This document shows, piece by piece, positions 55,456-64,000 of a stretch of 64,000 nt of DNA (positions are counted from its first letter, which is position 1; each line of letters opens with the position of its first letter). The DNA is from Curvularia sp. ZM96 (lineage: Eukaryota; Ascomycota; Dothideomycetes; Pleosporales; Pleosporaceae): NCBI GenBank assembly GCA_022457065.1, contig JAJGBQ010000006.1:558001-622000 (forward strand), read 5' to 3'. Below the pieces are notes generated by a model. It was not told the origin of the DNA and did no database searches. It saw nothing but the letters and a program-made list of their open reading frames with translations. The position numbers and the translations under genes are program-made.

Positions 55456-56289
55456 TTAGCGTCGGCTACTCTTAGTGTTGTTCCGGCTGGGCCTGTCATC
55501 TCTGTGGGAACGCTGAGTCTCTTTTCGGTAGCCCATCTCCTCATCTGGCATACGTTGACCACGGTAGGATTGCTGCGGCTGACGCACATCATCGTGGTCG
55601 TCCCCAAAGGTGTCACGTCGTTCGTTGGCTTCGTCGTCAAAGTCAACGTACACAGACGCGGGACGAGGTCGTGATTCCCGTGGCATTTTGGCTTCCCGCT
55701 CGATCAACTCCTTGGGCTTGTACACCTTGTCTAGGTGTTGCTCAAGGAGGCGGACGTTTTTGCCATTGGCCTTGACTGCAGCGTCGGCAAGATCGCCAAT
55801 AAACGGTACAAGGCCGACGAGGAAGTCAATGGCCGTGTTGACCAGCATCATGAAGACGACAGTGGTAGGCAAGCCGCATTCAACCTTCATCATTTGGCGA
55901 ACGAGGTTGAGGGTCAAGGCGCAAGCCATGGCGTCACCAAAGGCAGGGACAAGGCCAATGACCGAAGACCAGCCGAACCTAATGCCAAGAAAGGAAAACA
56001 AAGCGTAGTCGAGTCGGTAGGCAGTCTTGCGGGCTTTGGCGAGCACATCTGCATCATGCGGGGGAATGTAGCTGGGAATTTCCTTCTTGACTTTCTTCGT
56101 CTTGCCGGGCTTCCTTGGATGTGGGATTTCCTCGTAAAATGGGTCCTGCGACGTCGTTAGTATTATGCAGAGGATTGACAATACGACGTCTCGACTTACA
56201 TATGGGCCGGATGCGCTCTTGGACTTGTACTTTTCCATCTCCTTGCCGAGCGCCTTCTTCATGGCGTACTTGGCTACTAGGTTCGCCAT
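55456..56289 (-). CDS. DUF4112 membrane protein
   Basis: Exons 56289-56200 and 56145-55456 give 259 aa. After a basic N-terminus and DPFYEEIPHPRKPGKTKKVK comes RKTAYRLDYALFSFLGIRFG, then GWSSVIGLVPAFGDAMACAL and VNTAIDFLVGLVPFIGDLAD. The paired GLVPxxGD motifs are the hallmark of DUF4112. The C-terminal 90 residues are charged and disordered (DDEANERRDTFGDD). The role is unknown; it is predicted to be a two-span membrane protein. The 54-nt intron is a multiple of three and stop-free, so a model without it would carry 18 extra residues after ASGPY. Confidence 0.87.
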   Translation of the reverse strand: MANLVAKYAMKKALGKEMEKYKSKSASGPYVSRDVVLSILCIILTTSQDPFYEEIPHPRKPGKTKKVKKEIPSYIPPHDADVLAKARKTAYRLDYALFSFLGIRFGWSSVIGLVPAFGDAMACALTLNLVRQMMKVECGLPTTVVFMMLVNTAIDFLVGLVPFIGDLADAAVKANGKNVRLLEQHLDKVYKPKELIEREAKMPRESRPRPASVYVDFDDEANERRDTFGDDHDDVRQPQQSYRGQRMPDEEMGYRKETQRSHRDDRPSRNNTKSSRR

Positions 56290-57039
56290 GTTGGATGTAG
56301 TGTGTTGTGGGTGTTGCGAAAAGGGGCTGGTTTACTGGTTTCTCAAAAACTACCTCTGAACAAAGGCTCGCAGCGGCCCTTTAAGAAGCCCGGTATGTCT
56401 TTGAACCGGAGGCGGGCCCTTTGACGTGGTGCTGCAGCGCGGCTGTATCAAAGCGCGCGGAATGGTCTGGTTGGCTGCGAGTGCTTTTGGTGGGGAAATA
56501 TGAAACGGGCGCGTCGCTGGCCTATGTATAGCTGTCGAGTGCGGTTGCGCGACGAGCAGAAGAAGGGGGATTTCTGTGAAGGACAGAGAGTGAAGGAGCG
56601 ACAAGAAAAAGACGAAGAATGACGAGGGGCGTACTTAATGCTGGCGGTGAAGCTGGATCTGCCCTGGTTCTGTGACGAGATCCCAGACAATCAGACGTCA
56701 TGCATGGCAAGTCGCCAACTGGCGAAGGGGCTGCACCGCCACAGACGCCACAACCGCCACGCCCGTCGTCCATCGCCCTCGCCGAAGCCCAACCTCTAGC
56801 CACAGGCCAACTCTCCGATAGGCCCGCCCTACACCACCACCACGCCACGAGCCTGTCCACCACCACCTTTCATTGAGGCTGTGCGCATACTCTTCAGCAC
56901 CCGCTCGCGCATCTAGACCGGTCGCGCTCATCTGTTCTCGCCGCTGCCCGACGCTCGCCTGCCTCCCCCACCTCATCCCCTCTCCGGCGACAAGCAGCTG
57001 CCCGCGGCATGCTCGATACGGGCCAAGCCTACACCCACC
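56290..57039. other. Divergent promoter region between DUF4112 and DCP2
   Basis: 750 nt; probably a shared promoter and both 5' UTRs. The CA/CG-rich DNA at 56740-56960 gives only chance open frames on the minus strand. Confidence 0.4.
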
Positions 57040-60003
57040 ATGACACCCACAAACACGACACTAGTTGACTGGCTCGACGACCTCTGCGTGCGCTTCATCG
57101 TCAACCTGCCCAATGAAGAACTGCAGTCCGTCGAGCGAATATGCTTCCAGATCGAAGAAGCCCAATGGTTCTACGAAGACTTTATCCGTCCGCTCGACCC
57201 AAACAACCTCCCCTCGATGCACCTGCGCAAGTTCTCGCAGCTCATGTTCCAGCACTGTCCGCTGTTCTCTGCCTATTCGGAGCAGCTGCACCAACAGGCC
57301 TATGAGCAGTTTCTCGCCTACAAGACGCGAGTCCCGGTGCGCGGGGCTATCATGCTGAACGAGGACATGACGCACGCGGTGCTGGTCAAGGGCTGGAAAA
57401 AGGGCGCCAAGTGGAGTTTTCCGCGAGGCAAGATTAACAAGGAAGAGACGGATCTGGATTGCGCCGTTCGAGAAGTCTGGGAGGAGACTGGTTTCGACCT
57501 GAGAGAGGCCAACCTGGTCGAGCCCGACGAGCACATGAAGAAGATTACCGTGACGATGCGTGAACAGAGCATGATGCTCTACGTTTTCCGGGGCGTGCCC
57601 ATGGACGCACACTTTGAGCCGCAGACAAGGAAGGAGATTTCAAAAATTGGCTGGTACAAGTTGACCGACTTGCCAACTCTGAGGCGGAAGAATCAGATGC
57701 AGCAGCCACAGCAGGGAACCGGCCAGGATCTCATCAAAGAGAGTAGCTTCTACATGGTTGCTCCATTCCTTGGGCCCCTGAAGCAGTGGATAAAGCAGCA
57801 GAACAAGCTTGGGCGACAGAGGGTACGAAACAGCACACGCATGGCATCAGCACAAGTTGCAGGCACAGACGACGAAGATGTTCGACCGGCGTTTTATGGA
57901 AGCACTGCAGAAGATGTGACGACGGATACCCAAGCAAACGACAACTTTGCCAACATGGTGGCTCAGCTAGGTCGCGGCCACCGTCCGAGCGATTCTCTGC
58001 CCGAGCTGTCCGAACAGCTGCAGGCACCACAACACCAAAACCAGGATCCTGCCGAAGCACTAAAACGGCTGCTCAGTGTGGGCGTGCCATCGCCTGCGGT
58101 GGAAGCGCCTGGTAATCCACCTCCAAACCAGCCGCAGACCAACCCACTTCTGGCACTATTCAAGCAGGGCAACAGCCAGCCTGGAGTGGGACAACAACCC
58201 CGGACGCCATTCGAGCAGATCATGTCTACGCCTGTGCAACCGTCAAGCCCCCATGGTCAGCACCATCCTCGGCCACCGCAAATGCAAAATATGGGACCCC
58301 CACCACCATTCTTCTCCCCACAAGGACCTTCAGGCCATTTCAATGGCATGCAGCACGCACCACATATGCAGCCTCAGTTCATGCAGAATCAACCCCAGCA
58401 TCCAGGCGCAATGTTCCCACATCAGCCGCCGACAATGCAGCATGCGTTTGACCAGCGAAACCCACAGATGTCCCATGACACAAGCGATTCTCAATTTACG
58501 GGAGATCACGGGCGGCCCGCAATACCTTCTGCATCCAAGCTGCCTGCGCCCAACCTCAATGCACATGCTTTGGGCCTGTTGAACTCGTTCAAGTCCAACA
58601 ACAGCCAGTCACCTGCTCCGCAGTCACCTCAGACGACTATCGCTGCCCCACTGCACCGAAGCCTGCAGACAACACCCAGGATAGAGCATCCTCTTCCTCA
58701 GCATCTGCCTCATGGACTTGTGTCACCACATGGACAGCATTTTTCTGCAAGCCCGCCGCAGTTCCAGTCTCCCCAATTTCAATCACCGCCTATTAGCTCT
58801 AGCTTTGTGCCGGAGCAACCGAAACCCCGAAATCCTCATCAAGATTCACTGCTGTCATTGTTCAGGCCTACACCCCCATTGGCAAGCCCTGAGCAGACGC
58901 CTGCAGAGCTGTCTGCGTTCCCCACAACGCCAGCTTTTGTATCTGCTCAACCGGCTACAAACCCCTCGGAGCTACCCAACTCCAACATGGTGGGTGCCCA
59001 TGCTGCTCTCCCTACAAGGACAAAGATCACATCGGCTACTGTGAGCGGTCCTGTGAATGCTCCCGATTTTGATACCATGAAGAAGCACCGGCAGTCCGCA
59101 AATGGAAGTTCGTCTGGACCCTCACCAGCCACAAATATGCCATTTGTGCCTCAGCAGATTCTCAAGCGTCCGCCGCAGGCTTCTCCACTGAGTATAACAA
59201 AGGCCTCTCCGTCGCCCCAGCAGCCCACGGAAGTGTCAGCCTCGCCTCAGCAGGCTTTCAAACCGCAGATCCTCAAGCGCCCTCAGCAAGAAAAGAAGCA
59301 GGCAGAGTCATCGCTGGACGGGAAGAGCACGGCTGGACAAGGTATGTCACAACTTTCTAGGCTTACCTATCATGTTTTGCTAGAATCACAGACTGACATT
59401 GATGTTGCTGCAGCACCCGCCATCAAGCCAACAGCGCACGCCCAAGGGTTACTGGACATGTTCAAGGGAACTTCGCCCCAACTGCCTCCCGCGCAACCAG
59501 CAGTGCTGCCATCTCGCTCACCCGTGCCCCCGCCCGCTTCTGCAATGGACCGTCGCGAATCCGTCCCTTCAGACCAGAAGAACGTGCTGCTCTCTCTCTT
59601 CGGCAATAAACAATCTTCTTCACCCAATACCAAAACGCAAAGCCCTGTGGTTCCAGCCCGCTCTCCTTTTGCACCTACCCCAAAGACATCCATGTCAGGT
59701 GTCATCAGCCCTGTCAGTCCTCTGCCCACAAACGGTAGTGCCGGTGCAGTCAGTCCAGAGGGGATGGTGAACCGCAGTAGAATTAGCAGTATTGGAGACG
59801 GAGCAGCAGGTCCCACGATTGTCATTCCCCCGCCTACGAGTCATCCCGTAGACACTGGAGCAAGCGCAGCACAGACGGAAGGCGTCAATCTGGGTGGTCT
59901 TGGAGTTCAGGGTCGAACCGGCAGTGCGAGTGAGGGCAAGAGTCCGGTGGATAAGACATTTTTACTAGGCTTTTTGGAAGACGTTGCTAGGCGTGGGCGT
60001 TGA
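57040..60003 (+). CDS. DCP2: mRNA-decapping enzyme Dcp2
   Basis: Exons 57040-59341 and 59414-60003 give 963 aa. The N-terminal Dcp2 box A (LVDWLDDLCVRFIVNLPNEE) binds Dcp1. The Nudix domain follows, with the signature at residues 130-152: G130, E136, R144, E145, E148, E149 and G151 all in place (GKINKEETDLDCAVREVWEE). Box B is EISKIGWYKLTDLPT. The long C-terminal region is Pro/Gln/Ser-rich and repeats short helical leucine motifs such as ALGLLNSFK, DSLLSLFR, AQGLLDMFKG, KNVLLSLFG and KTFLLGFLEDV, which in yeast bind Edc3 or Pat1. Dcp2 removes the 5' cap in cytoplasmic P-bodies. The 72-nt intron is stop-free and in frame. Confidence 0.95.
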   Translation: MTPTNTTLVDWLDDLCVRFIVNLPNEELQSVERICFQIEEAQWFYEDFIRPLDPNNLPSMHLRKFSQLMFQHCPLFSAYSEQLHQQAYEQFLAYKTRVPVRGAIMLNEDMTHAVLVKGWKKGAKWSFPRGKINKEETDLDCAVREVWEETGFDLREANLVEPDEHMKKITVTMREQSMMLYVFRGVPMDAHFEPQTRKEISKIGWYKLTDLPTLRRKNQMQQPQQGTGQDLIKESSFYMVAPFLGPLKQWIKQQNKLGRQRVRNSTRMASAQVAGTDDEDVRPAFYGSTAEDVTTDTQANDNFANMVAQLGRGHRPSDSLPELSEQLQAPQHQNQDPAEALKRLLSVGVPSPAVEAPGNPPPNQPQTNPLLALFKQGNSQPGVGQQPRTPFEQIMSTPVQPSSPHGQHHPRPPQMQNMGPPPPFFSPQGPSGHFNGMQHAPHMQPQFMQNQPQHPGAMFPHQPPTMQHAFDQRNPQMSHDTSDSQFTGDHGRPAIPSASKLPAPNLNAHALGLLNSFKSNNSQSPAPQSPQTTIAAPLHRSLQTTPRIEHPLPQHLPHGLVSPHGQHFSASPPQFQSPQFQSPPISSSFVPEQPKPRNPHQDSLLSLFRPTPPLASPEQTPAELSAFPTTPAFVSAQPATNPSELPNSNMVGAHAALPTRTKITSATVSGPVNAPDFDTMKKHRQSANGSSSGPSPATNMPFVPQQILKRPPQASPLSITKASPSPQQPTEVSASPQQAFKPQILKRPQQEKKQAESSLDGKSTAGQGMSQLSRLTYHVLLESQTDIDVAAAPAIKPTAHAQGLLDMFKGTSPQLPPAQPAVLPSRSPVPPPASAMDRRESVPSDQKNVLLSLFGNKQSSSPNTKTQSPVVPARSPFAPTPKTSMSGVISPVSPLPTNGSAGAVSPEGMVNRSRISSIGDGAAGPTIVIPPPTSHPVDTGASAAQTEGVNLGGLGVQGRTGSASEGKSPVDKTFLLGFLEDVARRGR

Positions 60004-62021
60004 AGTGGGTTATTGGGAATGGCGATTTGCATTGTTCCGGCGTTTGATGTTGTTTTTTTTCTTGTTTGTTTGTGTGTTTGTTTGTTTTTAGGTTTCGGTG
60101 TGTTTAGGATTCAGGAAAAAATGCATGGCGTTGAGACTTGATTTTTTTTTCTTCTTTTTTTTCGACTTGAAGTAGCCCGGGAGACGGGGAGGATTGTGAG
60201 GTTTGAAGGAAATCGTAGGTAGCGACAATGGGATGACTAGACCAAGGCAGCACTCATGTCCAGAGATGTCCACGTTTTTTTTTTTCGCCATTTCATCTTG
60301 TTTAGAAGCCCACATTGAGTTAGTTCACGGAGACCCATTTACAACCACCAATAAAATTTCCTGAGACGAATAAACGCATTCAACGCCAATATATGCCGGG
60401 GGGAGAATATTCAGTCAGACTCACGGTCGCGTCTCCCCCCTTTTTTCCTTAATTCTCTATAACTATACATCTTTCAAGGAAGGTTTGACTTGAAGGAACG
60501 CTTGGGGCATATATGCAGTAACTACACATATCTCCATATTCACAAGTATGTACGTGCGTAGCTATGTCCACACATACACTTATTCAACGGGGTCTGTCTG
60601 CACATATGCAATGTGATGAACAATATGATAGACATTATTGATATATATCCTTTATAGTGTGATGGTGTGATAGCACGAACGTGTGTGACGGGGCTGTGAC
60701 AAATCTGACGCACGTGATATATAGTGCTGAGATTAACCTAGCACATACACGGCCGATCGCTGTGATTATAACGTGACAGCAGTCAGGGTGTGTGTGTGAC
60801 AAGGCGGAGTGTATTCCGCAACGTTAACGGAAATAAAATAAAAATCCGGGATGGAAGAGCGATGCCGAAATAAACTTTACAGCCAAAAAGCTTGGCTCGT
60901 CCGGGATAGGCAGTACACGAGCGCGCGACGATGCTAGGTTTTTTGCTTGCTTTTTTTTGCGCGCGCACCGGCTAGTTTCGCCGTGGGTGGGTACGTGTAT
61001 GTGTGTGGAGCTGTCTTGTCTCCTTTTTTTTCTTGCACTGTTTCGTAGGAAACAAGGGAAAAAGAAAAAAGGGGTGAGTGGGGATAAGTGTTTCGAGTCG
61101 GATACGGGTGTGCGAATGCCTAGTAGCTAAAGATTGAAGGGGAGGTTGCTCATCGAGACAGAGGCATTATTCCAAGACTGATTGGATGGACGGGAGTGTA
61201 GATGGTGGTAGCTGGGTATACATTTCAGTCGAGTTAGGATTCTGGTGGAAGTGTTCGGGGGTGGTATTTTGTTTTCGCGATGAATAGACAGGTATACGGG
61301 CGAATGCAGCGATTGATATGTCATTCGTATCTGTTACATTAATTCCTCCACTTCCCCCTTCCTTGACCACACGAAATCCATCCTATAATATCCATCTAGC
61401 AGCTTCGAGATCGCGCAGCACAATCAAATGGCACTCAAACATTACATTCTTGACACTGCAAGTTTCAGACACATACAAAACACAGCAGATACATAGGTAG
61501 ATAGATAGCACATGTGAATCCACATATGATTTAATTGAGATAGATAGAAAGAGATTTGCAATATACATATAATAACAACAGGAAAAAAACCGCAAGAGAG
61601 AGAAAAGGAGAACCCACAATGCGGAAACTTAGCTATACAGAATACATGTTTGTCGAACATTGGGTATAACCTTTACTCTCCTCTCCATCCAGACAGGAAC
61701 AGGGCCAGAAAAGAAAAACTTCGAGGTGGTTGGGTATGTGCGTGCGTGCGTTTATGTGGGGTATTATCATATCCGTTTCTTTTGTTTGCCCCCCCGAATT
61801 TGTTCCCTCATGTCGCCCGAAAACACCAATGCTGTTGAAAAGTTCCCGCATTTCCCATGCCCCCGAGATAGAGAAACAAAAAAGATGCAAGAGAGGTTGA
61901 CGACGCTAATTTAAACGGACGATGAGAAAGAAAAATGCAGTAATAAATATAGGTGTTTGTTGTCAAAAGTAGTAGTGTAGTAGTAGCAAGGTATTGTCTG
62001 TAGGCACAAAATGTCAAATCT
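60004..62021. other. 2-kb convergent intergenic region of low complexity
   Basis: This lies between Dcp2 (plus) and a membrane protein (minus). It has many T-tracts (near 60050, 60140, 60280, 60950 and 61025), TG repeats and AT-rich DNA. No coding frame above 86 codons and no recognisable motif. It may contain long 3' UTRs of both genes. No transfer RNA or transposon terminus is visible. Confidence 0.5.
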
Positions 62022-63929
62022 TTACAATGCGGCGTTCTCGCGGCCCCTATCTAGAATCTCCGAAGGCACAGCACTGCGGGTGCTGAATCGCACTTCGGTG
62101 CCTGGGTGGGCTTTGAAAATGGGTGCCGTGGTTTGCGTGTCGTGTCTCTGATGCTTGATATCCTTTCCTACAAGACCACTCTTTGTGCTCGGTTGCCTAG
62201 TGATTCCATTTGCGTTCTTGGGCATCAAGGGTGGGAGGGCTGGCATTTCGGGGATGTCGTCCTCAGAATAGGTGGTCGACTGCGTCATGCGGAACTGTTG
62301 CTTGAGGCGCTGCTCTTCTACACGATTGGACTGCTGGTTTACCCAAGAGTCTACTGTGCGGAAACGAGGAACAGACGAGCGCGATGTCATGAAGCTCTCA
62401 CGCGCAACGGATTGTGCAAGGGTGTCGCGTGACGGGTCGTGGGGTGTTTGAGGAGCATTAGAGTTTGTCCAGCTGAATCTGCTTGCCATGCCTCCTTGGC
62501 CTCCAAAAGCGGGTCTCTGTGAGATGGAAGGCCGGTTGGAAAGGAACTGACGGAAAGTGGGAGGTGCTGGGAGGTTGCTGGGTGGTCGTTGTGGAGCCTC
62601 GGCGAAGTGCAGGTCGGAGTCGGTGTCGAGTGACCTAGTGTTGCGGGATGCTGCGCTTCGTCGCTGGCCTTCAATTAGAAAGCTCGGCGAAGATGGTGTT
62701 CCGCTAATGTCCCGACGATGCGAGCCTGAGTGTGAGACATCGTCGTCGAAAAAGCTTTGGTTGCCGTCTCTAGTGGGGGGCTTGCTGAAGCTATCGCTGC
62801 GCCCGAGGGCTTGCAGACGCTTCTGTGATGACTGTGAGCCGGACCTCATTGGCATGGCAGCAGGTCGAGGGGCGTTGATTGAGTCATGCATCCCATACCC
62901 GCGTTCATCGTCAAATGCGTACTTTTTGTCCTGTCCGTACCGAGAGGACATTGATGCTGGTGGTGGGCCGCGGTTGAATTGCTGTTTACCTTGCTGAATG
63001 ACATCCTTGAAACTGAGGCCACGCTTTCGCATCGTGTATATCGCAAGGACTACCATGACGATGATGATGGTGGCACCTTTTGTTTGTCAGCATACAGGTT
63101 GGGTAAAGTAGTAAAATCACCTCTACATACCAATAGAACCAGCAGCAATGAGCAGGTGCTCAGTCGTCTGCGAGATGGGGCTACTGTCATCCTTTGCGGC
63201 TAGAGGAGACGGTGGCAAGGTTGCCGACTCAGTTGGGTTGCTAGCAGCGAGGGCAGCTGGTGTCGCGGCCGAGTTCTTAGCCGCTGGGCTCGAGAGCTAT
63301 TACCGTTAGTAAAAACATCACCAATAGCAGCGGTCATCTTACCGATGGAGACGCTGACGATGGCGATGTCGATGGCGATAGTACGGGGGTTGAATAGGGT
63401 TCGTCGTCTTCGCTGTCGGAATCAACCTCGTAGGAATCGTCTCGTCGCTGTTGTTGTCGTCGTTGTCGAGATTGTCGAAGTACCCGATTCACTGTGGCCA
63501 TTGGCTCTTCTTCCGCTTGCAGCCGTCTCTTGTGCTTGATCCCATCCTTGTCGATCACCACATAACCAATTCTGTCGAAAGTAGGCATTGCGTCCGGTAT
63601 GTACTGGCTTTGAATAGGGAGCGCCCCTCTCAGTCTTCCTACCGCTCGATTCCTCCACCAGACATAATCTGCGTAATCGACCAGCGATGATAAGGGGCTT
63701 CGCGATCGAAGGTGGGCTCCTGTCCTAGAGCCGGGAGGACTGCGACCAGCGTAGTCGGAGACGATGGATGGATGAGTAAGGGATGGGTGGTGTTGGATGC
63801 AAGGAAGGAATATGGGTGAGTAATTAACAACAAGCCCGCCAGCGGAACGAAGGTCAGAAAGGAAAGGAAGGACGGTCGGGTTGAGAGCAAGGAAAGTCTG
63901 GGCGAACTCTCAAGACGAGACACGTTCAT
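62022..63929 (-). CDS. Single-pass membrane protein with Ser-rich ectodomain
   Basis: Exons on the minus strand are 63929-63643, 63571-63343, 63296-63131 and 63076-62022; 578 aa if the ATG at 63929 is used, 490 aa if the internal ATG at 63665 (MSGGGIER) is used. The longer form begins with a hydrophobic stretch, FLSFLTFVPLAGLLLITHPY, that could be a signal peptide, which the topology needs. The ectodomain has IGYVVIDKDGIKHKRR, an Arg/Gln tract, an acidic tract and Ser/Pro/Ala-rich sequence. One membrane helix, LLIAAGSIGATIIIVMVVLA, crosses an intron and is followed by YTMRKRGLSF. The cytosolic tail of about 340 residues is disordered. The layout resembles wall-stress sensor or SKG6-type proteins, but no family is certain. 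Confidence 0.72.
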
Positions 63930-64000
63930 GCAAAAGGCGCGAGGGGTCGCATTTGAGAAGATGCATGAAGGAGGCTAGTGCTGAGTCGCTCCTGGTCCCA

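Overview
This window is nuclear DNA of a filamentous ascomycete, most likely a dothideomycete of the order Pleosporales. The evidence is the gene content (AA9 polysaccharide monooxygenase, SSU1-type sulfite pump, Cdc14 of the septation initiation network, fungal eIF4B, Dcp2, translin), short introns of mostly 46-75 nt with GTAAGT-like donors, CTRAY branch sites and (C/T)AG acceptors, and genes packed on both strands. The order-level placement is inferred from overall style and not proven. Exon joins were worked out by hand from reading frame, splice signals and family knowledge; each should be read as a model without transcript support.

Layout. 0-12.6 kb: the 3' end of a CTU2/NCS2-like tRNA thiolation gene, a degraded reading frame, a DHX57/YLR419W-type RNA helicase (minus), a phosphotransferase-like pseudogene, a pepsin-like aspartic protease with a doubtful first splice, an aprataxin-like DNA repair enzyme, and an IRC22/TRAP-alpha ER protein. 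12.6-15.1 kb is gene-free and holds simple repeats, ending in a TATA-box small-protein gene. 16-22 kb: a seven-exon MFS transporter, a Gfo/Idh/MocA oxidoreductase and a coiled-coil protein. 22.8-33.8 kb: eIF4B (with a 4-nt first coding exon and a 6-nt microexon), a Tim17-like membrane protein, a long disordered protein, an F-box protein, GPI12/PIG-L, a small membrane protein and an SSU1-like pump. 33.8-39.8 kb is sparse and holds an AA9 LPMO, the GEP4 phosphatase and a small cysteine-rich secreted protein. 39.8-50.7 kb: translin, GPI11/PIG-F, dihydroxyacetone kinase, a GPI-type Cu-only superoxide dismutase, a membrane/F-box-like protein and Cdc14. 52-64 kb: a PAP2-family membrane protein, a secreted protein, a DUF4112 protein, Dcp2, 2 kb of low-complexity DNA, and a single-pass membrane protein.

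The genes do not form an evident biosynthetic cluster, CRISPR array or mobile element. Functional themes recur without clear linkage: RNA metabolism (helicase, eIF4B, Dcp2, translin, CTU2), GPI anchor synthesis (PIG-L, PIG-F) with one probable GPI-anchored client (the SOD), and secreted proteins facing the environment (aspartic protease, AA9, cysteine-rich protein, SOD). I found no convincing undescribed system. The most useful observations are unusual gene structures (microexons, a 29-nt apparent intron), two reading frames broken by single stop codons, and one candidate effector-like secreted protein.
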